A stretch of DNA of 64,000 bases from Callaeas wilsoni (Eukaryota > Chordata > Aves > Passeriformes > Callaeidae): NCBI GenBank assembly GCA_013398955.1, contig VWPU01014135.1, positions 248,001-312,000 of the forward strand. Direction: 5' to 3'. Both the position numbers and the translations under genes were made by a program. Shown here piece by piece: positions 49,561 through 61,320 of this stretch (position 1 is the stretch's first letter; each line of letters starts with the position of its first letter). Under the pieces are notes generated by a model, which worked only from the letters and a program-made list of their open reading frames with translations, did not search any database and had not been told where the DNA came from.

Positions 49561-52500
49561 TTTATTTATAATTTTAAAAATTTAAAAGTCTGAATTACAA
49601 GGGGGACCTGTAACTCGATTTTCCAGAGTGGAAATGATGAGTAAATTAGTTGCTGATCCTGAAACTTTGCAGGGATGCATTGACTCTGTAGGTACTTGTC
49701 CTACCTGAGTTGCAGTCAGTCCCCTGTGCTCCACAGAAGTCTTTTAAAGCCTAAGATCTTATCTTGACATCTTCAATGGTCCCAAATTCTCCAGGCTCCA
49801 GATAACTGCAGAGAAATCCTGCCTTGCTTGTTTCCCTTCCTACTTCTCAAGAAAAAATAAAATAGCTCTGACTTTTTGCTCCCCAAATGGAATTTGGAAG
49901 AAATTTAAGTATATTTCATGTTTGATTTTCTTAATTAGGATCGGCTTCTTTATAAAAAGAGATTTCTGCTATACAGTTATGATAGTTCTGTTATTGAAGA
50001 TGGACACTGAATTTAAGAAATGTGCTAATGATGCTGACAAGAATAAAAGAGAATGTTTTTAATGGATTCTATGAAAAGAGAATGTATTCCACTAATTGAA
50101 GGCTTTCAAGAAATTAGAAGAGGTTTTTTTTTTTTTTTTTTACTATTACAGAAGGTTTTTAAAGTTGTTTCTACACAAGAATAAAAGATGTTATTAAGGT
50201 ACATTTTTAAAGTGGGAAACCATAATTCAGAATACAGCAAATTATTCAGCAAAATCAGTCCCATTTCAGTGAAGTGTTCATTGCATGGGAAAAATAGGCA
50301 GAAAATTATTAAACAGTGCCTGGTATTTGGGGAAGCGCTTTGGGATGATGAGGTAAAGACAACCAAGAACTTCCATTCATATTAGCAGCATTCTTTTTCA
50401 CTATTTCCTATTGTTCTTCAAGCTGTGTTTGAATAGGACCCTGTGGATCCCTTCAGAAACTGCTCTGATGAATGCAAAGCCCAGGTAAATATTCAACTGC
50501 GGACAAATCATGCATGGATCCCAAGTTTATTTTTGTCATTTCAACTCATAAATTAGAAATTCTTCTGAAAGAAATTAATGTTTCATCTAGAAAATTACTT
50601 TGAGTCCTTGCACAAGCCGTCAGCCCACGGCCTCCAGATTTAGTGCAAATGTTTCCAGACAGGTGAATATTTTTATTAGAATATTGATTGAGCTCTTCTT
50701 CTGTAAAAGGCTGATTTATTAAGGCTTGTCTGTCTTCTTAGATTTCTTAATACATAAAATTTAACATGTAGGATGTCCTTGTTCATGTTTGCAGAATAAT
50801 AATCAAATATGTTTGGCTAATTTTCAGTCTCTCTGTCCTGGTCTAACAAAAAACCTTTAATTAATATTTCATTAATATTTGAAAGAATATTGGTCTATAG
50901 GGGAAAAAAAATTAAGGCTGGACAGTGGCTTTAGTCACTATTAATCAAATTATTATTTATTGCTTTAATTAGGAGAGAATAAAAAGGCATAGAACTGTAG
51001 TTTTTGAGAATGGGATTATTCTCATACTTCCTGCTGGGGCAGGAGTTAAACACCACAGGACTGTAGTATTGCTGCTCTTCTGACTGTAGGTTTTGTCTTA
51101 ATGGTAGCACTGAATGCTTTATGGGCTGCAATGCAATCTTCCTCTGAATAATAAATCACTGTTCCTTCAGTGCCAGCTCTGACCTTTTCTGACTGAAATT
51201 GTAACACATCATCGTAAAATAATGTCGGTGTGATGGAGAATCATCTGCCCCGGGAAGAGTGGTTCTACACACGCAGCCTTAAAGGGCTGGCTGGCTGTGA
51301 TCAGGCACAAATGGGTGACACCGACCTGGCAAAACAGCCATAAATCCGTGCTGTCAGCAGGGCTGCTTCTGGAAATCTCCCAAGGTACGAAGGAGCCAAG
51401 GGCGTGCTGAGCGTTCTCACACGTGTGAGCACTCCCAAAGGAAAACCCACGAGGTTCTCCTCAAAGAAGTGCTGATGCCGTTGATATTAGTCGGTATAAA
51501 TATTGAAATGCAGTCTTTCTTTAAAGATACTGGTGGTTTTTTTCAGATCAACCTGTTTTGAGAGCTCTCTACCCACAGCAGTGTTTTTATGTAATGAAAT
51601 TTATTCTGGGCAGTTCCTGATTTTTTTCTCCTCTCTGAAAAATTATTAGATTTTCTTACAATTTTTATCGCCTTTGAACAGGTTTTGAGTATGTAAAGAA
51701 GTTCTTTGGGTTGGATTTCTTACTGTAGAATAGTTTATTCTCTTCATGAAGTCTTTTGGTGTATGGATTTTCTACAAGGTAGTGACTGTAGTTGTTTTAT
51801 TTATTACAAATTCCAGATAACGACAGAAGTTCAAAGAAAGTACTTGAATTAAAAAAAAAAAGTAGGAATTAGTGCATATCTCTGGACTCCCAAGCTTACT
51901 CCACAGTATTTCCATTTACCCTTCCCCTCATGTGTGTATATATACATGGATTTAAAAATATTGTGTATAGTATGAAAAAGGCATTTCTGCCTTTCTTCCA
52001 TGTGTGTTTATTGGTAATTTCTGTCATTTAAACCTCAGTCATTTATTTCTCTGTGCACTCTCATAGCACTGAACATCGCTGATGTATATGATGTGTATAA
52101 ATTATCTATGGCTTGGAGAACTCACATGTATGAGTTATGAAAAGAAGCACAGGGAGATTTTTCCTTTCCTTTTTTCCCCACTCTATCATGTCGTGCTTGC
52201 ACTTAACCTTTACTTATTTAATCCTACTTTAGTCATAATTGCATACTCTCCACTCCATTCATTTGGCATCATTCAATTTTGTGTGATCTTCCCATTTTTG
52301 CAGTATTGGAAAGTAATCTAACCAAAGTTTGAAATGTTCCTTCTACTTGCATTATGACACAAGAATAAAAAATATCACCAAGGAAACGGTAGACTTCAGA
52401 GACAATTTATTCTTTTAAGTCAGACCAAAGTTTAATTTAGATGAAAATCCTGGAAGACATAATTCCTCACAAAGTCAGTAATGTTCTTCTCATTACCTGG

Positions 52501-53786
52501 TAATGATAGTCTAATTCTATCAAAAAGAATTTTTAATAATATAGCTGCATGTCTGAAACTTAACAATTGAGAATGAAGATGACACTATCCAAAAGCTTAA
52601 GAAAACACATTAACTGAAGCTAGAATAAATCACCAACAAAGAACATTGTCATTTTCTCTGCTAATATTTCAACCTTCTAGCCTCATCCCGATATAGCTTT
52701 TACATTTTTAGGTAGTGGCGTATAAGTGATTGGCACATCCAAGCCCACAGAAGGGCAGTGGAGGTCACATTTAGAAGTGTCCTTTAACTTCTGATGTTCT
52801 TCCTTATTTTCTTTGTAGCCATCAAGTGCCATTCTGCTTTTCTGTGTAGCTTTGCAGTATTAAATTCTGTGTTATTAAGAATGAGATCCAATTTCTGGAG
52901 GTGGACACAGCCACATTTGTACATTGTCCATCCTCCTGTGTCTCGCAGGTCCCTGCAGCTGGTTGGTGACTGATTAAACCACGTAAGGATGGTCATAGCT
53001 CACCTTCTCCAGGGGCTACCATTTAAAAAAGCTTTACTCTGAATTTCTGGTTAGATTACTGACCTTTATCTCTTAGTTGATATGAGAATACTTAAAAAAG
53101 GAACCCAAAATTTAGTCTTGCAAATTTCTTCACAGCTCAAACGTGTCTGGATTTCAATATTTTCAGTTTATATTTCAGGTTATTAATTTATATCATTAAC
53201 TGCATTCATAAGGTATGAAATTTCATCCTGAGTTATAAAAAAATTGTTACTCTCCTCTAAGTGCTAAAACACACTTGGAAAAACAGGGAAATATATTTAA
53301 TCTTTCATCTCCAGACTATTAAAGCACTATTTGCATTTTAGCATTTTCCCCCTTACTATTATTTCTCCTTTCTTGCAAGCAAAATATGGCATGGAAGTTC
53401 TTGTTCTTATATGCTTTTTGATTATTCTTCCATACATTGAGTTAATAGGAAAAAGGCTGAAAGTTAACTTTTCATTTTACATTCTTTTAATAAAGAAAAT
53501 AAATTTTCTGATTCATTTTACGGGCCCTTAATAGCATTATGCATATTGGCTACAGATGAGAATCAGACGAATTTTCTGTAGAATCACAGAAATCTAACCT
53601 TAGAATTTAACCCATGATAAGCAGATTCTTACAGTATTCATCCTAAAGACTGATTTTCATCTTAGTTTTGCACAACACCATGCCAGCCAAATTAAATGTA
53701 AATCTCTGCCAAGTCATTTGACTTTTTTTTCAACCTGTCATCCTGACCAGATTAGTCTAAATTTTTGTTTGCCCCTAAGGCAGTCT
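49561..53786. other. unique AT-rich DNA, no gene recognised
   Basis: A run of eighteen T lies at 50124-50141. A GC-richer stretch at about 51230-51480 includes a perfect 14-bp palindrome (51416-51429) centred on a CACGTG E-box. No frame exceeds about 86 codons and no transposon is recognised. The remainder appears featureless. Confidence 0.5.
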
Positions 53787-53848
53787 CCATCCATCCATCC
53801 ATCCATCCATCCATCCATCCATCCATCCATCCATCCATCCATCCATCC
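53787..53848. repeat. (CCAT)n microsatellite, about 15.5 units
   Basis: Sixty-two bases of uninterrupted CCAT (GGAT on the other strand... read as ATGG) with clean edges. Uninterrupted tetranucleotide arrays of this length are usually length-polymorphic. Both strands are open through it, which creates Ser-Ile-His-Pro and Met-Asp-Gly-Trp peptide runs with no biological meaning. Confidence 0.98.
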
Positions 53849-56800
53849 CCTGCATGATTTAAATAACTCACAGACATCTTTTCACAAAGTGTCTGTATCT
53901 TCTTGCAAGTGGAATACTCAGCCTGCTGAGAATGTCTGTCCCTTGCTTTCGAAACGGAATAATCAGTAGTAATAGGAACAAAGAAGGGAGGGTCTATTGT
54001 AATAATGACAACACTTCTTAATGAGTGTTTTGCAGATTTGTAGATTTCTGTGATTGTGATAGCTCCTCTCATATTCATGTCTCAAGAAGTCTTTGCTTGA
54101 TCACAGAATAATTCATGAAAGAACTCATGAGAGACAAACTATACCTCTCTGAAAGGTTGCAGCCTAAACATCTGCTGAAGCCTGTAAATTTAAGTAAAAC
54201 CTGCAGGACTGATGCTGCAATCCTTTCCAAATTCTTATTTTTCAATAAGTTTCTAAATCATGACTGAAACGCTGCATCTGTACTTACACAGAAAATACTG
54301 TGGGTGTCTGGCAGCTTTCCAAGTGGTTTACGAGAGAGCACTGCTCAGAGAAAGATGTAAAAAATGATCCAGTGGAAGGAATGATGCTTGATTGCAGTTT
54401 ATGAATAAACTTTCAAGAGGTGAAATTCTAAAGCAAACATTGTATGGCGCAGCATGACCTGCCTGTGTTTTGATTGTAGTGTTATTTCACTGTATGTATT
54501 AGTCAGCTCACTGTTAGTTTGCAGAGTTAGCTCCCATACGTATTTATGAAACAGTTAGCCATGACTGAATATTTGTAAGAACACAAGAAAACCAGAAAAT
54601 ATAATAAGAAAGTAACTCTGGAATTTACTGGAAATTCAAACATGACATAATCTTTGGGTTTTTTACATGCTGTTCATCCTAATATTGAGTGATTTATTCT
54701 AGTTCTAGGTTATGAACAGTGGGTGAGATTTATCAATTAGTGTATTCTGTTCTTTTCTTGTGCGTTGATCTTGGAGTGCAAATCCCAAAGAAAAATGTCT
54801 CACATTTGTAGCTCGGGATTGATTTTATATGACCTGGAGTTCCTCATAAGTTCGTTACCCTGTCTTAAATCAGCTCCTAAGAGAGGTGCCTTGGTGAAGG
54901 AACTTCTACAGTTCTCACACAAGAGATCTCTTTCCTCACATGCAAAAACAAAAATGGAGTTTTGGCACTGTTTGCTGACATACACAGTGCAAGGTCCTTT
55001 TGTGCTATAAAATATTCATTCTGGTTAACTTCTAACAAGTAATACACAGACTGAAATATCCAGCCATGGAAATAATACAAGCAGTGACCTGGAAAGAGGC
55101 TTAGCTCTCAATCTCTCTGTCCTTTCCTCTGCTCAAATAGAAGTGATACTAACTTAAAAACTGTCACTTGTTTAAAGCTGTGAAAGTAGAATTAGGAGTG
55201 TGCAAACTTTTTGTGGCAAAACTGGGCCATATTTTTTCCTGCAACATTATAAATGTCTGAGACAGTCGAACTAAACAGGGTTATCTGAGGGGACAGTTGA
55301 GATGATGATCATGGGGAAAGCAATCAGAGAGATTTCCAAACATCCTTGATTAGTAGAGGGCAAATACATTTTAAAGGACATAAATCTAAGAGGAAGTTGT
55401 TGTGAAATGGAAAACTGCCTTAGTAGCAAGAGGCTTGGAAAATCAACTTTGGATTTGTTATAGTTAAAAGCCCTGAGGCTCTCTGCCTAACGCACATATG
55501 ATATGGAGAAACGTAACAGATGCTTCACTAAGGGACTGGAATATAAATCAGCGGAGGAGCATTAATCTGTGCAGAGCTGAGCCTAGGGTTTTTTCTGGAG
55601 AAAAACTTCTGAATTAGAGAAGTTAAACAAATGTGATTTTCCACTCATTCCACTGTGAATTGCACAAGGTTTTATAATAAAAACAGTTTCAGGAGGAAGT
55701 TATCTTTGTTAACATGGAATCTGTGTGTGGATAGCATTGATTCAGTACATTCCTACTGGATAGAAGTAGCTTTTGTGAACACCTCTTCTAATTCTCCATT
55801 ATTTGCTTATCAGATGTTCCTCTCCCTTTCTGTGACAGTAAGAGATAGAAATATATTGTTTTAATGTGATGATTGACATCACATCTGTAATGGTTACCCT
55901 TCAATGCCTCCTAAGCAGTTGTGTTCATGGGGCTGCAAGTGAAATTTAAGAGGTTTGTAATTAAATATTAACACCCCTAAATACCACTTCTTGTAAAATT
56001 GTAGAGAAACACCAATTTTAGATAAAATTATCTCAATTACTAAATTCTAAAAGTCGTATACAGAAAAAGAAACTATGCATTTCTATTTTTTGACTCTTCA
56101 GCCATGTTACAAATCCTACCTGTTGCCTTCTTTCGCTCTGTTTCCTATTTTAATTTCTAACAAAATAACTACAACTGTCACTGTCCTCAGCACTTGAAGT
56201 CCAGACGTGTTACAAGACTTTGGACTTGCATCTGATGTATTTTGAGGTCTGTTGGTGTTTTTGGTAGCATCTCCAAGAAATTTTACTGTTCTTTTCACCA
56301 GTTGCTGGGAATTCTATATTTGTTCTCAGCATTATCAGTTCAGTGTCTCTTCCTTTTCATTTAAGTTAGTTTCTCTTCCTTAAACTAGTCTTACAAATTA
56401 GATTATAAAAAGCAATGTGTGTGTTTTAGTCTTGCTTTCAGAAATGTATACTAATTCCAAAATGTGAGTAAGGTTTGTAGATTTTTTTAAAAGTGCTGGT
56501 TTGGTGTATTTTTTTTCTTTTGTTTTGTTCCAAAATTTTTCATATAATTAGAGAAGAGTGTGTTGATAAACTTGTGATGTTTCCAGAGTTTAATCTTTTC
56601 CATTTTTTCTTTGATTGCTTTGAATCACTTGTTGAGCATGGTATTAAACTGCACAAAATGCTTAAGAATTGGCCACAGTGAGTCATTTTGAGGTGAAGTA
56701 ACATTAGAAACGGGAGATTAATGGCTAAAATAATATACATTATACACTTTTGCTTAAGGGTGCAATGACATGAGGAAAGGTTAAGATGGAAGCATCTAAA

Positions 56801-57296
56801 TGAAAATGCATGAGTTTCACAGCTTCCTGGAAGAGAATGCCAACAGAATAATAAAAGCCCTTTTATTTCAATATTTAAGAATTAGGGAAAACCTTTATAA
56901 AAATACCCTTCAGGTTTATTTTCTTGCTAGAGGTTAGAATTGGAATCTTTTGCTCCGACCTTTTAAAATATGTTTTTCTTTATGTTTCTGTTTAGATTTA
57001 ATATTCTCTGGAGCAATACCTAAAATATATCCATTCAACTAAAAATATATCCATCACAAATCCATACCTGATCAGCAGTTCTTGTCTTTGTCATATCAGT
57101 AGAATTCGCTAATAAGATGTTTCACTGAGGGCTGAAGAGTTTTCATTTGTTCAATTTGTGGAAAGGTGGTTTCTTTTAATAATCAAATTAACAACATGAT
57201 AGAAGATTGTGAAATGAAGTAGAAATTTCAGACAAGATTTTATGTTTAAAAATTGCCGGGTAGGAAGAAATGTCATAGCAGAACACCAGGCATTTT
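53849..57296. other. unique AT-rich DNA, no gene recognised
   Basis: No gene, RNA or named repeat could be supported. A near-direct repeat with 19-bp spacing ('aaaatatatccat' twice) lies at about 57022-57053. Frames are below 110 codons; the longest runs through the neighbouring microsatellite. Confidence 0.5.
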
Positions 57297-57880
57297 TAGA
57301 ATGAGAGAAAAATCTAGGTTGGGAGGCATCTCTGGAGACCATCTGGTCCAACCTTCTGTTGAAAGGTTATCCCTGTCAGGCTGAGGCAGGAAGATTTCCA
57401 GCAAGGAAGATCCCACCACTTCTCTGTAACTTATTCCACTATTGCTGTTACTTGCAATGAGCTGGTTTCTTATTCCAGACTGGTATTTCACCCGAAGCAA
57501 CTGGAGTCCATTCCCTCTTGTCCTCCATCACTTCCATAGGTACCTTTTAGGTACTGGAAATTTGGGATTGGTTTTTCCGTGCTCTGCTTCTCTGCTCTTG
57601 GATGAACAAAAATTCTTTCATCCTCCCTTCACACGCCAAGCCCTCCCAAAGCCTGGTTATCTTGGTGTCCCTCTGCTGCACCTTTCCCTGTTTTTTATTG
57701 TCTCTTTGAAACTGGGGCATCAGAGCTGGACAAAGTACTGGAAAAAGCATTCCAGATGTGGCCTGACAAGTGTCAGATGGGTTGGAATGATCTCATTCCC
57801 TGAGCTTTGTGGCAGTTCTCCTCCTGATGTAACCAAGATGCTGTGACCAGCCTTGCCTGACAGGGCATATTTCTGGTCGT
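57297..57880 (-). mobile_element. CR1-type LINE 3' fragment, about 580 bp
   Basis: Reverse-strand CR1 with its 3' end at the left: 'aatctaggttgggaggcatc', 'tctggagaccatctggtcca', 'accttctgtt', a diverged 'agatcccaccacttctctgt', 'actggagtccattccctctt', 'gtcctccatcacttcc', 'gttatcttggtgtccctctg', 'atcagagctggacaaagtac' and 'attccagatgtggcctgaca'. It is of the longer-3'-UTR class, like the 41.9 kb copy, and is the longest minus-strand CR1 here. Similarity fades after about 57880, though the next 150 bp may still belong to it. The 134-codon plus frame at 57442-57846 is antisense to the element and incidental. Confidence 0.93.
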
Positions 57881-59445
57881 GTTCATTGTTCAAAAAAATC
57901 CCAAACTGAAACCAAATTCCCAGCAGTAATGACCTCTTACCGTCTCATATCCTACAAGGTGCCTCCAGGCCTGCCTTTGGAGACATAACATTTCCCTCTC
58001 TATGAAAAAAATCCAAGTTATCTTTGTAAACCCACTTGAAGGCTTCTTTGAAATGAGCAGTATATTTCAGAATATGGTATTTATATAGTCCCTTTACTTA
58101 CACCTGATAATTAATATTACATGCCATTGGATTTCTTTTTTTTTGGTGAGGATTTTTAATCTCCTTTAGTAGCTGGCCAAAGAAAATGAAGATTTATTGA
58201 TATAGTCTATTTACCCCCTATTGTATGTAACCTTCACACAATAATCAATCCTGCTAGGACTATGGATCCTGAGTCTACTCAAAGGTCAAAAGTGAGAAAA
58301 ATTGATCATCTGTTGTATACCTGTATATCAAGATGTATAGTCTTTCTTCAAGATGCCTCTCATTAACATTTCTAGAATAACATTCTTCTAATAGAGTTTT
58401 GTCAGCTGAAGTCGAACATCCAAACTTTTGCACCAGAATTATACCAGAATTTAAAAATTACAGTTGGAAATCGCAGCAAGCTATTTTTACTATGAGAGGA
58501 ACCTGTTAGTTACAGAAAGAGAAATCAACCATTATGTCATTTGGAAGTTTTTACAATTAAAAGTTTTATTCCTAGAGGAACTGAAAGACAATTAAATGAA
58601 ATGCTAACAACAAATTAAATGCTTTATAGGTCAGTCATCCCATTAGGTCTCTTTAGGGAAGCTGTTCTCATATAAAGCATGCCATAACCTATTTGCATAA
58701 TGATTCTATCTTAACTGTGCCTTCTGCTCTTTTATGGTGTGTTGTTTATCCTAGTGCAGGGCTGATATAGTGGAATTGCAAAGAAAGTAAAAGCTGCTAT
58801 TTATGGCAGACAAAACACTGCACCACTCAGATATATTATGCAGGACAGTACCCAAACTGCAAATATGATTTAACACGCAGAGACATTATTCTCCCCTCAT
58901 TGCAGTGGCTTAATTGTTTGAATTATATATACACTGTTACCATCATTGTTTTTATAAGATTACACACACAAAAGCAGTTCCAGCTAGAGTGTGGGGAACC
59001 TTGTGAAAGAAAACACAAGGTTGCTAAAGACACTGCTAATGGTCTGAGCTTCTTTGAAAAAGCAAAACCCTTTCCTAGGGGAAAAAACCACTTCTGAGAA
59101 ACGCTCATCTCTGAATCACACTGAGACAAACATTCTTTCAAAATTTTGAGGGAAAGAAATGTAATGAGTCTTGATTTCTGACTTTGGATTATGGCCCAGT
59201 TGTTTACAAGATTGGCTTTGTCTCCATGGGCAGAAAGTGAATAGATAAAAATCTTGGTAGGCAGTTGGAAAGCTCTTTTTTTTTTTTCTTTTTTCTTTTT
59301 TTTTTTTTACTATACTTTTTTCAAAATGTAGAGAAGAAACAGAAAACAGAAACAATTCTATTAGTAGCATTTGAACTCACAACAGTTTCAATTTACTTGA
59401 CCTGCTGTAGGGAGTTTCTAAATCTTATTTTCCTGAAACCTAATT
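57881..59445. other. unique AT-rich DNA, no gene recognised
   Basis: Contains an exact POU octamer ATTTGCAT at 58691-58698 within a stretch (about 58600-58760) that reads like conserved non-coding DNA. A T/C tract of about 35 bases lies at 59274-59308 and is open on both strands as poly-Phe or poly-Lys low-complexity frames. No gene is supported. Confidence 0.5.
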
Positions 59446-60558
59446 TTGTCCCTCTGGCATTTGTATATCCTCAGAAAACTCATATGGAGTCTGAAAGTGC
59501 AAAGTGTCTTTGTTCCACTGTCTGAACAGGACTTCTTGGATCTTAACAATATCAGTTGCACGTGGAAGGCACTGGAGGCCTATTTTCAGGCTGCAGCAGG
59601 AATTGCTGTGATAAAGCCATGGGATCAAAAGCCCTTAGGGACACAAACAACAGCTTCTTGCTGCTTGCCATCTTTAACCAATTAACTGCAGAGTCAGTCA
59701 ATTGTCAGCTCCAACACAGGGGCAGGAATTCAATAACACTGAACCTCTTTCAGTGGCAGATAACCACGAGACAGGTTTATGTAGCATCAAGGCATGCAGC
59801 CTTCGTGGCAGACTGTCCTGACAAGCTCTCCCAGAGCTATGGACTGCACTGCAGCATATCTTCCTTAACATTCCATAACTGGAGCATTTTCACAGATGTT
59901 CCACTTCTTTTAAGTGTCTGACTGGTTCCTGAGAAAGCGCTGCCTTGCTGTTTGGCAACCCAAAGTAAGTGGTGGAGTTTTCTAAAAGACCAGGTACTCA
60001 AGAGTTCACAGCAGTTTCCAAAGCAGATATCAAGCAATAACTATTTACGAGTGGCTTTACCCAGGAGAAGACTCTCAGATTGCTAAGAAAGAGGGTATTA
60101 ATTCTTCTTCATGCACCATATTGTGGTTAGCCTTTCTGCTCTCGTGCTGATGCAATGGAATCGAGGCTCTTTAAGAAAGACAGCTTTAAACTCTATCCTG
60201 GCATATGCTGCAAAATTTTATCTCCAGTATGTTGGCCCTGCAGTCGGTAGTACTGAGATATGTCACTTTTTGTAAACCTGCCCTGGATTCTGTGCCTGTA
60301 CCGGTGCTGATCACATGATCAAACTGATCCTGATGGTTTTACTAATGAAGACTCTGGATTTTGTTTTGTAGAGAAGTCTTTCCCTGGATATGAACCTCTC
60401 CTGCTATTGGCATGAAGCCTTGTTTCTCTTTTCCAGGCCTTCCTGAGAACATGTCGTCCACACTACAGCCAAACATAAGTCAGTATCAATTCCAGCTGGA
60501 AAACTTCAAGACTGGATGCAGAAGTACCAGACACAGCCAATATCTTTGTTGCTGTTAG
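59446..60558 (+). other. weak transcript candidate: 100-codon frame, splice donor, acceptor
   Basis: An ATG at 59619 in a near-ideal context (gccATGg) opens 100 codons to a stop after 59919. The peptide has no domain I recognise. A donor-like CAAA|GTAAGT follows at 59965 and a strong acceptor (polypyrimidine then ttttccag) lies at 60421-60436, giving a possible 472-bp intron. After the acceptor one frame (60439-60558) is open for 39 codons, starting Leu-Pro-Glu-Asn-Met. The first stop precedes the donor, so the two frames would not join into one protein; at best this would be a non-coding or 3'-UTR-spliced RNA. All signals are common by chance. Confidence 0.15.
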
Positions 60559-61149
60559 CCAAAACAGAGATCTATATATATTTTGCCTGAGAATTACCAG
60601 GATTTGGATTTGTCTCTATACAAGAACTCTAGAAGTTGAGAATTACATTATACGCTTTGCTTTAATGAATTATTCCCTTCCAACAAAATGTGTATTTCTC
60701 AGCAGGAGTGTGACACTAAATGTCATGAAAATGAATTAAGCAATTTCCTCCAGAGACCTGAAATAACTTCCTTCTGCTACTAAGGAATTTCAAGGAACAT
60801 CCTCTGGTGGACCTTAGCAAATTAAAAAGATCACATCTGCTGTTCTGGTGTCTCAGACCTTCTTCCTCTCAGCATATATTCAGTATTTACTTTTCCTTCT
60901 AATCGCATGCAGATGTTTACTATAATTTTAGCTTTGAAAGAAAATGCATCACGACTCTTTGTAGAATTAAAGACATGATCTGTGGATGAGGTTAGTGGAT
61001 ATATCCAAGGTGAAATGAGTAGGGATTCAATCTCCTGTAGACAATGAACTTTGCTCGAGTGCATCAAAATTAGGCTTCCCTTACTTCTTTATCTCTGGCA
61101 TTCCTGAAATAGGTCTTGTGGGTTTATAGGTACCTCCCTGCTGTGGTCC
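60559..61149. other. unique DNA, no gene recognised
   Basis: AT-rich single-copy sequence with a TA-rich patch at about 60572-60582. The minus frame at 60831-61067 (78 codons) is not convincing. Confidence 0.5.
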
Positions 61150-61320
61150 AAACTGTTAAGCAATGAATGGAGCATCTAACTTGCTTTTAAATGTCTCCAG
61201 AGATGGAAAGTCCTGCAACCCGTAACCCTTCCATCCGCCAGGACTGAGGTAGGGATTGTCTTCCCAATTTTCTCTGGAATGCTAGAACCTGACCCATTAT
61301 GTTCTATTTTCCTGGGTGGT
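61150..61320 (-). mobile_element. possible very old CR1-like 3' relic
   Basis: The string 'aaatgtctccagagatggaa' followed by 'agtcctgcaaccc' matches the reverse-strand CR1 pattern in which a 'cctccagggatgg' element precedes 'agactccacaacc'. The following part, to 'tgctagaacctg', roughly follows the expected spacing. There is no intact 3' hallmark, so this is a tentative call. Confidence 0.33.

Noticed and set aside
50124..50141. Run of eighteen T as a SINE or pseudogene tail
   Set aside because: Neighbouring sequence shows no SINE promoter boxes or gene-derived sequence.
57442..57846. 134-codon plus-strand frame
   Set aside because: It is antisense to a CR1 3' fragment.
59274..59308. Poly-pyrimidine tract as a retroposed poly-A tail (minus strand)
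   Set aside because: No recognisable gene-derived sequence lies next to it and no flanking target-site duplication is visible.
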